From Ehretia macrophylla (taxonomy: Eukaryota > Streptophyta > Magnoliopsida > Boraginales > Ehretiaceae), in assembly GCA_037974665.1 (NCBI GenBank), contig CM075767.1, positions 30,901,498 through 30,965,497 of the forward strand: a stretch of DNA of 64,000 nt, written 5' to 3'. The notes beneath the pieces are model-generated. The model was not told where the DNA came from and made no database searches. It saw only the letters and a program-made list of their open reading frames with translations. A program made the translations under genes and the position numbers. Shown in pieces: positions 34,916-45,563 of the stretch (its first letter is position 1; each line of letters begins with the position of its first letter).

Positions 34916-35472
34916 CTTTTCAATTTCTTTTCCTCCGGTTAGGGCTGCCAAGATATTTTATCCACCACATTTCTATTATCGAATCCCTCGGCACCTTGGG
35001 CAAGACAACTTCGCTTCACGTGGAGGCTTGGCCAGCAAACCGAGGGCGTAGGGCTTGTTACCAGGTCTCCGTCGCTCCGGTGCCCATAATTTTTGATCCA
35101 TAAGGAGTTACTTGGCGTAGAACATACCGTTGGAGAGCTCTCCGAGAGCTCTACGATGGGGGCAGCTAGCTTGCTCGCTGTGCCCTTTTTGGAACCCAAA
35201 ATCGGACGTTTTCATCAGTTTCGGGCCACTTTTCTTATTAATCTTTGTTTTTCCGTCCCGGATCGTACGTCGTGAGTTGTTAAAAGGACGACAACCTTAC
35301 TCGCTGGACATTAGAGGGCTCTACAATGCGTCGAGATCACGTCTTGCGAGGATGCTGCGTTGTTGAAGCAGATGGGTTGTTGTTAAGCCCATTGGGCCTT
35401 CTGAATGGGCCATCTCTCTAGGCTGGGACTGTGAACCGTTAACACAAAAAGGAATTCTACCCCCAAAATGGC

Positions 35473-35591
35473 GGCTGCGATCATACCAGCACTAATGCAC
35501 CGGATCCCATCAGAACTCCGAAGTTAAGCGTGCCTGGGCGAGAGTAGTACTAGAATGGGTGACCCCCTGGAAAGTCCTCGTGTTGCACCCC
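35473..35591 (+). rRNA. 5S rRNA: 5S rRNA gene copy 45
   Basis: Variants G3C, T62C, G82A, G99A. G3C breaks a helix I pair. Confidence 0.95.
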
Positions 35592-36148
35592 CATTTTCAA
35601 TTTTTTTTTCCTCCGGTTAGGGTTGCCAAGATACTTTATCCACCACATTTTTATTTTCGAATCCCACGGCACCTTGGGCAAGACAACTTCGCTTCATGTG
35701 GAGGTTGGGCCAGGAAACCGAGGGCGTAGGGCTTGTGACCAGGTCTCCGTCGCTCCTGTGCCCATACTTTTGATCTGTAAGGAGTTACGCGGCACATAGC
35801 ATACCGTTGGAAACCATTTCGAGAGGTATACGACGGGGGTAGCGAGATTGCTCGCTGTGCCCTTTTTGGAGCCCAAAATCGAATGTTTTCATCAGTTTCG
35901 GGCCACTTTTCTTATTAAGCTCTGTTTTTTCAGCCTGGATCCTACGTCGTGAGTTGTTAAAAGGACGACAACCTTACTCGCTGGACATTAGAGGGCCCTA
36001 CAATGCGTCGATATCATGTTTTCCGAGGATGCTGCGTTGTTGAACCGGATGGGTTGTTGTTAAGCCCACTGGGCCTTCTGAATGGGCCATCTCTCTAGGC
36101 TGGGACTGTGAACCGTTAACACAAAAAAGAATCTACCCCCAACATGAC

Positions 36149-36267
36149 GGGTGCGATCATACCAGCACTAATGCACTAGATCCCATCAGAAGTCCGAAGT
36201 TAAGCGTGCTTGGGCGAGAGTAGTACTAGGATCGGTGACCCCCTTGGAAGTCCTCGTGTTGCTCCCC
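36149..36267 (+). rRNA. 5S rRNA: 5S rRNA gene copy 46
   Basis: Variants C29T, G30A, C44G, G85C, G97T, A115T. A115T opposes T4 in helix I. Confidence 0.94.
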
Positions 36268-36825
36268 CCTTTTCAATTTTATTTCCTTCGGTTAGGGTTG
36301 CCAAGATACTTTATCCACCACATTTCTATTATCGAATCCCACGGCACCTTGGGCAAGACAACTTCGCTTGACGTGGAGGCTGGGCCTGCAAACCGAGGGC
36401 GTAGGGCTTGTCACCAGGTCTCCGTCGCTCCGGTGCCCATAACTTTCGATCCGTAAGGAGTTACGCGGCGCACAGCATACCGTTGGAAAGCTCTCCGAGA
36501 GCTCCACAACGATGGCAGCGAGCATGCTCGTTATGCCATTTTTAGAGCCCAAAATAAAACGTTTTCATCAGTTTCGGGCCACTTTTCTTATTAAGCTCTG
36601 TTTTTTCGGCCTGGATCCTACGTCGTGAGCTGTTAAAAGGACGAAAACCTTACTCGCTGGACATTAGAGGGCCCTACAATGCGTTGATATCACGTCTTGC
36701 GAGGATGCTGCGTTGTTGAAGCGGATGGGTTGTTGTTAAGCCCATTGGGCCTTCTGAATGGGCCATCTCTCTAGGCTGGGACTGTGAACCGTTAACACAA
36801 AAAGGAATTCTACCCCCAACATGAC

Positions 36826-36944
36826 GGGTGCGATCATACCAGCTCTAATGCACCGGATCCCATCAGAACTTCGAAGTTAAGCGTGCTTGGGCGATCGTAG
36901 TACTAGGGTGGGAGACCCCGTGGGAAGTCCTCGTGTTGTACCCC
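36826..36944 (+). rRNA. 5S rRNA: 5S rRNA gene copy 47, degenerate
   Basis: Variants A19T, C46T, G70T, A71C, A83G, T88A, C95G, C114T. Box C reads GGGTGGGAGACC, so function is doubtful. Confidence 0.93.
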
Positions 36945-37501
36945 ACTTTTTAATTTTTTTTCCTCCGGTTAGGGTTGCCAAGATACTTTATCCACCACAT
37001 TTCTATTATCGAATCCCACGGCACCTTGGGCAAGACAACTTCGGTTCACGTGGAGGCTGAGACCGAAAACTGATGGCGTAGGGCTTGTGACCAGGTCTCC
37101 GTTGCTCCGGTGCCCATAACTTTTGATCCGTAAGGAGTTACGCGGCGCACAACATACCGTTGGAAAGCTCTCCCAGAACCCTACGACAGGGCAGTGAGCT
37201 TGATCGTTGTGCCCTTTTTGGAGCACAAAATCGATCGTTTTCATCAGTTTCGGGCCACTTGTCTTATTAAGCTCTGTTTTTTCAACCTGGATCGTACGTC
37301 GTGAGCTGTTAAAAGGACGACAACCTTACTCGCTGGACATTAGAGGGCCCTACAATGCGTCGATATCCCGTCTTGCAAGGATGCTGCGTTGTTGAAGCAG
37401 ATGGGTTGTTGTTAAGCCCATTGGGCCTTCTGAATGGGCCATCTCTCTAGGTTGGGACTCTGAACCGTTATCACAAAAAGGAATTCTACCCCTAACATGA
37501 C

Positions 37502-37620
37502 GGGTGCGATCATACCAGCACTAATGCACTGGATCCCATCAGAACTCCGAAGCTAAGCGTGCTTGGGCGAGAGTAGTACTAGGATGGGTGACCCTCAGGG
37601 AAATCCTCCTGTTACACCTC
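37502..37620 (+). rRNA. 5S rRNA: 5S rRNA gene copy 48
   Basis: Variants C29T, T52C, C94T, T96A, G102A, G108C, G113A, C118T. Changes gather in the 3' third. Confidence 0.93.
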
Positions 37621-38178
37621 CCTTTTCAATTTTTTTTCCTCCGGTTAGGGTTGCCAAGATACTTTATCCACCACATTTCTATTATCGAATCCCACGGCAC
37701 CTTGGGCAAGACAACTTCACTTCACGTGGAGGTTGGGCCCGCAAACCGAGGGCGTAGGGCTTGTCACCAGGTCTCCGTCGATCCGGTGCCCATCACTATT
37801 GATCCGTTAAGAGTTACGCGGTGCACAGCATACCGTTGGGAAGCTCTCCGAGAGCTCTACGATGGGGGCAGCAAGCTTGCTTGCTGTGCACTTTTTGGAG
37901 CCCAAAATCGAACTTTTTCATCACTTTCGGGCTACTTCTCTTATTAAGCACTGTTTTTCCATCTCGGATCGTACGTCGTGAGCTGTTAAAAGGACGACTA
38001 CCTTACTCGTTGGACATTAGGGGGCCCTACAATGCGTCGATATCAAGTCTTGTGAGGATGCTGCGTTGTTGAAGCGGATGGGCTGTTGTTAAGCCCATTG
38101 GGCCTTCTGAATGGGCCATCTCTCTAGGCTGGGACTGTGAACCGTTAACACAAAAAGGAATTCTAAACCCAACATGAC

Positions 38179-38297
38179 GGGTGCGATCATACCAGCACTA
38201 AAGCACCTGATCCAATCGGAACTCCGAAGTTAAGCTTGTATGGGCGAGAGTAGTACTAGGATGGGTGACCCCCTAGGAAGTCCTCGTGTTGCACCCC
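38179..38297 (+). rRNA. 5S rRNA: 5S rRNA gene copy 49
   Basis: Variants T24A, G30T, C36A, A40G, G58T, C61T, T62A, G97A. Twin of copy 35 with two extra changes. Confidence 0.94.
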
Positions 38298-38856
38298 CCC
38301 TTTTCAATTTTTTTTCCTCCGGTTAGGGTTGCCAAGATACTTTCTCCACCACATTTCTATTATCGAATCCCACGGCACCTTGGGCAAGACAACTTCGCTT
38401 CACGTGGAGGTTGGGCCCGCAAACCGAGGGCGTAGGGCTTCTGACCAGGTCACCGTCGCTCCGGTGCCCAAAACTTTTGATCCGTAAGGAGTTACGCAGC
38501 ACACAGCATGCCGTTGGAAAGCTCTCCGAGAGCTCTACGACGGGGGCAGCAAGTTTGCTCACTGTGCCCTTTTTGGAGCCCAAAATCGAACGTTTTCTAC
38601 ATTTTTGGGCCAGTTTTCTTATTAAGCTCTGTTTTTCCGTACCGGATCGTACGTCGTGAGCTGTTAAAAGGATGACAACCTTACTCGCTGGACATTAGAG
38701 GGCCCTACAATGCGTCGATATCACGTCTTGCGAGGATGCTGCGTTGTTGAAACGGATGGGTTGTTGTTAAGCCCATTGGGCCTTCTGAATGGGCCATCTC
38801 TCTAGGCTGGGACTGTGAACCGTTAACACAAAAAGGAATTCTACCCCCAACATGAC

Positions 38857-38975
38857 AGGTGCAATCATACCAGCACTAATGCACCGGATCCCATCAGAAC
38901 TCCGAAGTTAAGCGTGCTAGGGCGAGAATAGCACTAGGATGTGTGACCCCTTGGGAAGTCCTCGTGTTGCACCCC
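38857..38975 (+). rRNA. 5S rRNA: 5S rRNA gene copy 50
   Basis: Variants G1A, G7A, T63A, G72A, T76C, G86T, C95T. Confidence 0.94.
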
Positions 38976-39533
38976 TTTTTCAATTTTTTTTCCTCTGGTT
39001 AGGGTTGCCAAGATACTTTATCCACCACATTTCTATTATCGAATCCCATGGCACCTTGGGCAAGACAACTTCCCTTCACGTGGAGGCTGGGCCCGCAAAC
39101 CGAGGGCGTAGGGCTTGTGACCAGGTCTCCATTGCTCCAGTGCCCATAACTTTTGATCCGTAAGGAGTTACGCGGCGCACAGCATAGCGTTGGAAAGCAC
39201 TCCGAGAGCTCTACGACGTGGGCAGCCAGCTTGCTTGCTGTGCCATTTTTGGAGACCAAAATCGAACATTTTCATCAGTTTCGGGCCACTTTTGTTACTA
39301 AGCTCTGTTTTTCCGTCCCGGATCGTACCTCATGAGCTGTTAAAAAGGACGACAACCTTACTCGCTGGACATTAGAGGGCCTTACAATGTGTCGATATCA
39401 CGTTTTGCGAGGATGCTGCGTTGTTGAAGCGGATGGGTTGTTGTTAAGCCCATTGGGCCTTCTGAATGGGCCATCTCTCTAGGCTGGGACTGTGAACCGT
39501 TAACACAAAAAGGAATTCTACCCCCAACATGAC

Positions 39534-39652
39534 GGATGCAATCATACCAGTACTAATGCACCGGATCCCATCAGTACTCCGAAGTTAAGCGTGCTAGGGC
39601 GAGAGTAGTACTAGGATGGGTGACCCCCTGGGAAGTCCTCGTATTGCACCCC
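39534..39652 (+). rRNA. 5S rRNA: 5S rRNA gene copy 51
   Basis: Variants G3A, G7A, C18T, A42T, T63A, G110A. Confidence 0.95.
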
Positions 39653-40209
39653 CCTTTTCAATTTTTTTTCCTCCGGTTAGGGTTTCCAAGATACTTTATC
39701 CACCACATTTCTATTATCGAATCCCACGGCACCCTGTGCAAGACAACTTCACTTCACGTGGAGGTTGGGCCCGTAAATCGAGGGCGTAGGGCTTGTGACC
39801 AGGTCTCCGTCGCTCCGGTACTCTTAACTTTTGATCCGTAAGGAGTTACGCGGAGCACAACATACCATTGGAAAGCACTCCGAGAGCTCTACGACGGGGG
39901 CAGCAAGCTTGCTTGCTTTGCCCTTTTTGGAGTCCAAAATCGAACGTTTTCATCAGTTTTGGGCTACTTTTCTTATTAAGCACTGTTTTTCCGTCCCGGA
40001 TCGTACGTCATGAGCTGTTAAAAGGACTACTACCTTACTCGCTATACATTAGAGGGCCCTACAATGCGTTGATATCAAGTCTTGCGAGGATGCTGCGTTG
40101 TTGAAGCGGATGGGTTGTTGTTAAGCCCATTGGGCCTTCTAAATGGGCCATCTCTCTAGGCTAGGATTGTGAACCGTTAACACAAAAGAAATTCTACCCC
40201 CAACCTGAT

Positions 40210-40328
40210 GGGTGCGATCATACCAGCACTAATGCACCGGATCCCATCAGAACTCCGAAGTTAAGCGTGCTAGGGCGTGAGTAGTACTAGGATGGGTGAC
40301 CACCTGGGAAGTCCTCGTGTTGCACCCC
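40210..40328 (+). rRNA. 5S rRNA: 5S rRNA gene copy 52
   Basis: Variants T63A, A69T, C93A. Confidence 0.96.
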
Positions 40329-40886
40329 CCTTTTCAATTTTTTTTCCTCCGGTTAGAGTTGCCAAGATACTTTATCCACCACATTTCTATTATCGAATCC
40401 CACGGCACCTTGGGCTAGACAACTTAACTTCACGTGGAGGCTGGGCCCGCAAACCGAGGGCGTAGTGCTTATGACCAGGTCTCCGTCGCTCCGGTGCCAA
40501 TAACTTTTGATCTGTAATGAGTTACGCTGCGCACAGCATACCGTTGGAAAGCTCTCCGAGAGCTCTACGACGTGGGCCGCCAGCTTGCTCGCTGTGCCAT
40601 TTTTGCAGCCCAAAATCGAACATTTTCATCAGTTTCAGACCACTTTTCTTACTAAGCTCTGTTTTTCCATCCCGGATCGTACGTCGTGAGCTGTTAAAAG
40701 GACGACAACCTTACTCGCTGGAAATTAGAGGGCCTTCCAATGCTTCGATATCACGTTTTGCGAGGATGCTGCGTTGTTGAAGTGGATGGGTTGTTGTTAA
40801 GCCCATTGGGCCTTCTGAATGGGCCATCTCTCTAGGCTGGGACTGTGAACCGTTAACACAAATAGGAATTCTACCCCCAACATGAC

Positions 40887-41005
40887 GGATGCAATCATAC
40901 CAGCACTAATGCACCGGATCCCATCAGTACTCCGAAGTTAAGCGTGCTAGGGCGAGAGTAGTACTAGGATGGGTGACCCCCTGGGAAGTCCTCGTGTTGC
41001 ACCCC
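40887..41005 (+). rRNA. 5S rRNA: 5S rRNA gene copy 53
   Basis: Variants G3A, G7A, A42T, T63A. Confidence 0.96.
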
Positions 41006-41563
41006 ACTTTTCAATTTTTTTTCCTCCGATTAGGGTTTCCAAGATACTTTATCCATTACATTTCTATTATCGAATCCCACGGCACCCTGGGCAAGACAAC
41101 TTCACTTCACGTGGAGGCTGGGCCTGTAAACCGAGGGCGTAGGGCTTGTGACCAGGTCTCCGTCGGTCCGGTACTCTTAACTTTTGATCCGTAAGGAGTT
41201 ACGCGGAGCACAGCATACCATTGGAAAGCACTCCGAGGTCTCTACGACGGGGGCAGCAAGCTTGCTTGCTTTACTCTTTTTGGAGCCCAAAATCGAACGT
41301 TTTCATCTGTTTCGGGCTACTTCACTTATTAAGCACTGTTTTTCCGTCTCGGATCGTACGTCGTGAGCTGTTAAAAGTACGACTACCTTACTCGTTGGAC
41401 ATTAGGGGGCCCTACAATGAGTCGATATCAAGTCTTGCGAGGATGCTACATTGTTGAAGCGGATGGGTTGTTGTTAAGCCCATTGGGCCTTCTAAATGGG
41501 CCATCTCTCTAGGCTAGGACTGTGAATCGTTAACACAAAAAGGAATTCTACCCCCAACCCGAC

Positions 41564-41682
41564 GGGTGCGATCATACCAGCACTAATGCACCGGATCCCA
41601 TCAGAACTCTGAAGTTAAGCGTGCTAGGGCGTGAGTAGTACTAGGATGGGTGACCACCTGGGAAGTCCTCGTGTTGCACCAT
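41564..41682 (+). rRNA. 5S rRNA: 5S rRNA gene copy 54
   Basis: Variants C47T, T63A, A69T, C93A, C118A, C119T; the 3' end reads GCACCAT. Confidence 0.95.
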
Positions 41683-42239
41683 CCTTTTCAATTTTTTTTC
41701 CTCCGGTTAGGGTTGCCAAGATACTTTATCCACCACATTTCTATTATCGAATCGTATGGTACCTTGGGCAAGACAACTTCGCTTCATGTGGTGGCTGGGC
41801 CCGCAAACCGAGGGCGTAGGGCTTGTGACCAGGTCTCCGTCGCTCCGGTGCCTATAACTTTTGATCCGTAATGAGTTACGTGGTGCACAGCATACCGTTG
41901 GAAAGCTCTCCGAGAGCTCTATGACGGGGGCAGCGAGCCTGATCGCTGTGCCCTTTTTAGAGCCCAAAATCGAACGTTTTCATCAGTTTCGGGCCAATTT
42001 TCTTATTATGCTCTGTTTTTTCATCCCCGATCGTACGTCGTGAGCTGTTAAAAGGACGAAAACCTTATTCGGTAGACATTAGAGGGCCCAACAATGCGTC
42101 GATATCACGTCTTGCGAGGATTTTCGTTGTTGAAGCGGATGGGTTGTTGTTAAGCCCATTGGGCCTGCTGAATGGGCCATCTCTCTATGCTGGGACTCTG
42201 AACCGTTAACTCAAAATGGAATTCTACCCCCAACATGAC

Positions 42240-42358
42240 AGGTGCAATCATACCAGCACTAATGCACCAGATCCCATCAGAACTCCGAAGTTAAGCATGC
42301 TAGGGCGAGAGTAGTACTAGGATGGGTGACCCCCTGGGAAGTCCTCGTGTTGCACCCC
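42240..42358 (+). rRNA. 5S rRNA: 5S rRNA gene copy 55
   Basis: Variants G1A, G7A, G30A, G58A, T63A. The first, second and fifth are shared with copy 50. Confidence 0.95.
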
Positions 42359-42916
42359 CCTTTTCAATTTTTTTCCCTCCGGTTAGGGTTGCCAAGATAC
42401 TTTATCCACCATATTTCTATTATCGAATCCCACGGTACCTTGGGCAAGAGAACTTCACTTCACGTGGAGGCTGGGCCCGCAAACCGAGGGCATAGGGCTT
42501 GTGACCAGGTCTCCGTCGCTCCGGTGCCCATAACTTTTGATCCGTAAGGATTTACGTGGCGCACAACATACCGTTGGAAAGCTCTCCGAGAGCTCTACGA
42601 TGGGGGCAGCAAGCTTGCTTGCTTCGCCCTTTTTGGAGCCCAAAATCGAACATTTTCATCAGTTTCGAGCCACTTTTCTTATTAAGCTCTGTTTTTCCGT
42701 CCCGGATCGTACGTCGTGAGCTGTTAAAAGGACGACAACCTTACTCGCTAGACATTAGAGGGCCCTACAATGCGTCGATATCACGTCTTGCAAGGATGCT
42801 GCGTTGTTGAAGCAGATGGGTTGCTGTTAAGCCCATTGGGCCTTCTGAATCGGCCATCTCTCTAGGCTGGGACTGTGAACCGTTAACACAGAAAGGAATT
42901 CTACCCCCAACATGAC

Positions 42917-43035
42917 GGGTGCGATCATACCAGCACTAATGCACCGGATCCCATCAGTACTCCGGAGTTAAGCGTGCTAGGGCGAGAGTAGTACTAGGAT
43001 GGGTGACCCCCTGGGAAGTCCTCGTGTTGCACCCC
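42917..43035 (+). rRNA. 5S rRNA: 5S rRNA gene copy 56
   Basis: Variants A42T, A49G, T63A. Confidence 0.96.
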
Positions 43036-43593
43036 CCTTTTCAATTTTTTTTCCCCCGGTTAGGGTTGCCAAGATACTTTATCCACCACATTTCTATTAT
43101 CGAATCCCACGGCACCTTGGGCAAGACAACTTCACTTCACGTGGAGGTTGGGCCTGCAAACCGAGGGCGTAGGGCTTGTGACCAGGTCTCCGTCGCTCCG
43201 GTACTCATAACTTTTGATCCGTAAGGAGTTACGCGAAGCACAGCTTACCAATGGAAAGCTCTCCGAGAGCTCTGCGACGGGGGCAGCAAGCTTGCTTGCT
43301 ATGCCCTTTTTGGAGCCCAAAATCGAACGTTTTCATCAGTTTCGGGCCACTTTTCTTATTAAGCTCTGTTTTTCCATCCCGGATCGTACGTCGTGAGCTG
43401 TTAAAAGGATGACAACAATACTCGCTGGACATTAGAGGGCCCTACAAAGCGTCGATATCACGTCTTGCGAGGATGCTGCGTTGTTGAAGCGGATGGGTTG
43501 TTGTTAAGCCCATTGGGCCTTCTAAATGGGCCATCTCTCTAGGATGCGACTGTTAACCGTTAACAAAAAAAGTAATTCTACCCCCAACATGAC

Positions 43594-43712
43594 GGGTGCG
43601 ATCATACCAGCACTAATGCACCGGATCCCATCAGAACTCCAAAGTTAAGCGTGCTAGGGCGAGAGTAGTACTAGGATGGGTGACCCCCTGGGATGTCCTC
43701 GTGTTGCACCCC
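43594..43712 (+). rRNA. 5S rRNA: 5S rRNA gene copy 57
   Basis: Variants G48A, T63A, A101T. Last member of the T63A run. Confidence 0.96.
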
Positions 43713-44270
43713 CCTTTTCAATTTTTTTTCCTCCGGTTAGGGTTGCCAAGATACTTTATCCACCACATTTCTATTATCGAATCCCACGGCATCTTGGGCA
43801 AGACAACTTCACTTCACGTGGAGGCTGGGCCCGCAAACCGAGGGCGTAGGGCTTGTGACCAGGTCTCCGTCGCTCTGGTGCCCATCACTTTTGATCGTTA
43901 AGGAGTTACGCGGCGCACAAAATACCGTTGGAAAGCTCTCCGAGAGCTCTAGGACGGGGGCAATGAGCATGCTCGCTGTGCCCTTTTTGGAGCCCAAAAT
44001 CGAATGTTTTCATCAGTTTCAGGCCACTTCTCTTATTAAGCTCTGTTTTTTCGTCCCGGATCGTACGTCGTGAGCTGTTAAAAGGACGACAACCTTACTC
44101 GCTAGACATTAGAGGGCCCTACAATGCATCGAAATCACGTCCTGCGAGGATGCTGCGTTGTTGAAGCGGATGGGTTGTTGTTAAGCCCATTGGGCCTTCT
44201 GAATGGGCCATCTCCCGAGGATAGGATTGTGAACCGTTAACACAAAAAGGAATTCTACCCCCAACATGAT

Positions 44271-44389
44271 GGGTGCGATCATACCAGCACTAATGCACCA
44301 GATCCCACCTGAACTCTTAAGTTAAGCATGCTTGGGAGAGAGTAGTACTAGGATAGGTGACCCCGTGGGAAGTCCTCGTGTTGCACCCC
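44271..44389 (+). rRNA. 5S rRNA: 5S rRNA gene copy 58, degenerate
   Basis: Variants G30A, T38C, A40T, C47T, G48T, G58A, C67A, G85A, C95G. Box A, the intermediate element and box C are each touched. Confidence 0.93.
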
Positions 44390-44946
44390 CCTTTTCAATT
44401 TTTTTTCCTCCGGTTAGGGTTGCCAAGATACTTTATCCACCACATTTCTATTAATGAATCCCACGGCACCTTGGGCAAGACAACTTCGCTTCACGTGGAG
44501 GCTGGGGCCGCAAACCGAGGGCGTAGGGCTTGTGACCAGGTCTCCGTCCCTCCGGTGCCCATATCTTTTGATCCGTAAGGAGTTACGCGGTGCACAGCAT
44601 ACCGTTGGAAAGCTCTCCGAGAGCTCTACGACGAGGGCAGCGAGCACGCTCGCTGTGCCCTTTTTGGAGACCAAAATCGAACGTTTTCATCAGTTTCAGT
44701 ACACTTTTCTTATTAAGCTCTATTTTTTCATCCCGGATCGTACGTCGTGAGCTGTTAAAAGGACGACAACCTTACTCGATAGACATTAGAGGGCCCTACA
44801 ATGCGTCGATTCACATCCTGCGAGGATGCTGCGTTGTTGAAGCGGATGGGTTGTTGTTAAGCCCATTGGGCCTTCTGAATGGGCCATCTCTCTAGGATGG
44901 GACTGTGAACCGTTAACACAAAAAGGAATTCTACCCCCAACATGAC

Positions 44947-45065
44947 GGGTGCGATCATACCAGCACTAATGCACCGGATCCCATCAGAACTCGGAAGTTA
45001 AACGTGCTTGGGCGAGAGTAGTACTAGGATAGGTGACCCCCTGGGAAGTCCTCGTGTTGCACCCC
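44947..45065 (+). rRNA. 5S rRNA: 5S rRNA gene copy 59
   Basis: Variants C47G, G56A, G85A. Confidence 0.96.
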
Positions 45066-45067
45066 CC

Positions 45068-45083
45068 TTTTCAATTTTTTTTT
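45068..45083 (+). terminator. Pol III terminator T-runs after copy 59
   Basis: TTTT begins three bases after the gene end, then CAA and nine Ts. Runs of four or more Ts stop RNA polymerase III. Almost every unit has this pair; units 13, 42 and 44 have one run altered. Confidence 0.88.
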
Positions 45084-45088
45084 CCTCC

Positions 45089-45098
45089 GGTTAGGGTT
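45089..45098 (+). promoter_or_regulatory. Telomere-like motif GGTTAGGGTT
   Basis: AACCCTAACC on the other strand contains the plant telo-box core AACCCTAA. It sits about 24 bp after the gene end in nearly all units. Whether it is bound by telobox proteins is not shown by the sequence. Confidence 0.5.
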
Positions 45099-45287
45099 GC
45101 CAAGATATTTTATCCAGCACATTTCTATTATCGATTCCCACGGCACCTTGGGCAAGACAACTTCGCTTCACGTGGAGGCTGGGCCCGTAAACCGAGGGCG
45201 TAGGGCTTGTGACTAGTTCTCCGTCGCTCCGGTGCCCATTACTTTGGATCCGTAAGGAGTTACGCGGCGCACAGCATACCGTTGGAA

Positions 45288-45302
45288 AGCTCTCCGAGAG
45301 CT
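45288..45302. repeat. Inverted repeat 1 of the spacer
   Basis: AGCTCTC C GAGAGCT: two perfect 7-base arms around one base. Present in most units, with the centre base or a flank varying. Confidence 0.85.
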
Positions 45303-45311
45303 CTACGACAA

Positions 45312-45337
45312 GGGCAGCGAGCTTGCTCGCTATGCCC
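45312..45337. repeat. Inverted repeat 2 of the spacer, followed by T5
   Basis: GGGC and AGCGAGC, then TT, then GCTCGCT, a two-base bulge and GCCC, giving a strong stem; TTTTT follows at 45338-45342. In several other units both arms change together, to GCAAGC and GCTTGC. Element A is inserted in the 3' arm of this repeat in unit 29. Confidence 0.85.
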
Positions 45338-45538
45338 TTTTTGAAGCCCAAAATGGAACGTTTTCATTAGTTTCATGCCACTTTTCTTATTAAGCTATGT
45401 TTTTCCGTCCCGAATTGTACATCGTGAGCTGTTAAAAGGACGACAACCTTACTCGCTAGACATTATAGGTCCCTACAATGCGTCGATATCACATCTTGCG
45501 AGGATGCTGCGTTGTTGAAGCGGATGGGTTGTTGTTAA

Positions 45539-45563
45539 GCCCATTGGGCCTTCTGAATGGGCC
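45539..45563. promoter_or_regulatory. Paired TGGGCC motifs upstream of 5S genes
   Basis: Two TGGGCC boxes 13 bp apart, 62-80 bp before the next gene start; the first is part of palindrome GCCCATTGGGC. TGGGCC/T is the site II motif bound by TCP factors in plant ribosomal-protein promoters. Its role here is only inferred. Confidence 0.5.

Larger units (their letters stand above)
32766..35472 (+). repeat. Two-unit tandem duplication (units 41-42 and 43-44)
   Basis: Copy 41 pairs with 43 (T4C, G108A, and CCGGTTTGGGTTGCC in the spacer) and copy 42 pairs with 44 (G66T, A80T, C95T, G110T, and CAATTTCTTTTCC after the gene). Offsets are 1353 and 1355 bp, that is, two units. Confidence 0.88.
38179..40886 (+). 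repeat. Four-unit block, copy II (units 49-52)
   Basis: Counterpart of units 35-38 about 9.47 kb upstream. Its last two units were then copied again as units 53-54. Confidence 0.85.
39534..42239 (+). repeat. Two-unit tandem duplication (units 51-52 and 53-54)
   Basis: Copy 51 pairs with 53 (G3A, G7A, A42T, T63A) and copy 52 with 54 (T63A, A69T, C93A), at offsets of 1353 and 1354 bp. The same two-unit step occurs at units 41-44. Confidence 0.88.

Noticed and set aside
45312-45342. Hairpin plus T5 considered as a bacterial-type terminator
   Set aside because: The window is plant nuclear DNA and no bacterial operon is present. A Pol III role is only a possibility, listed as a finding.
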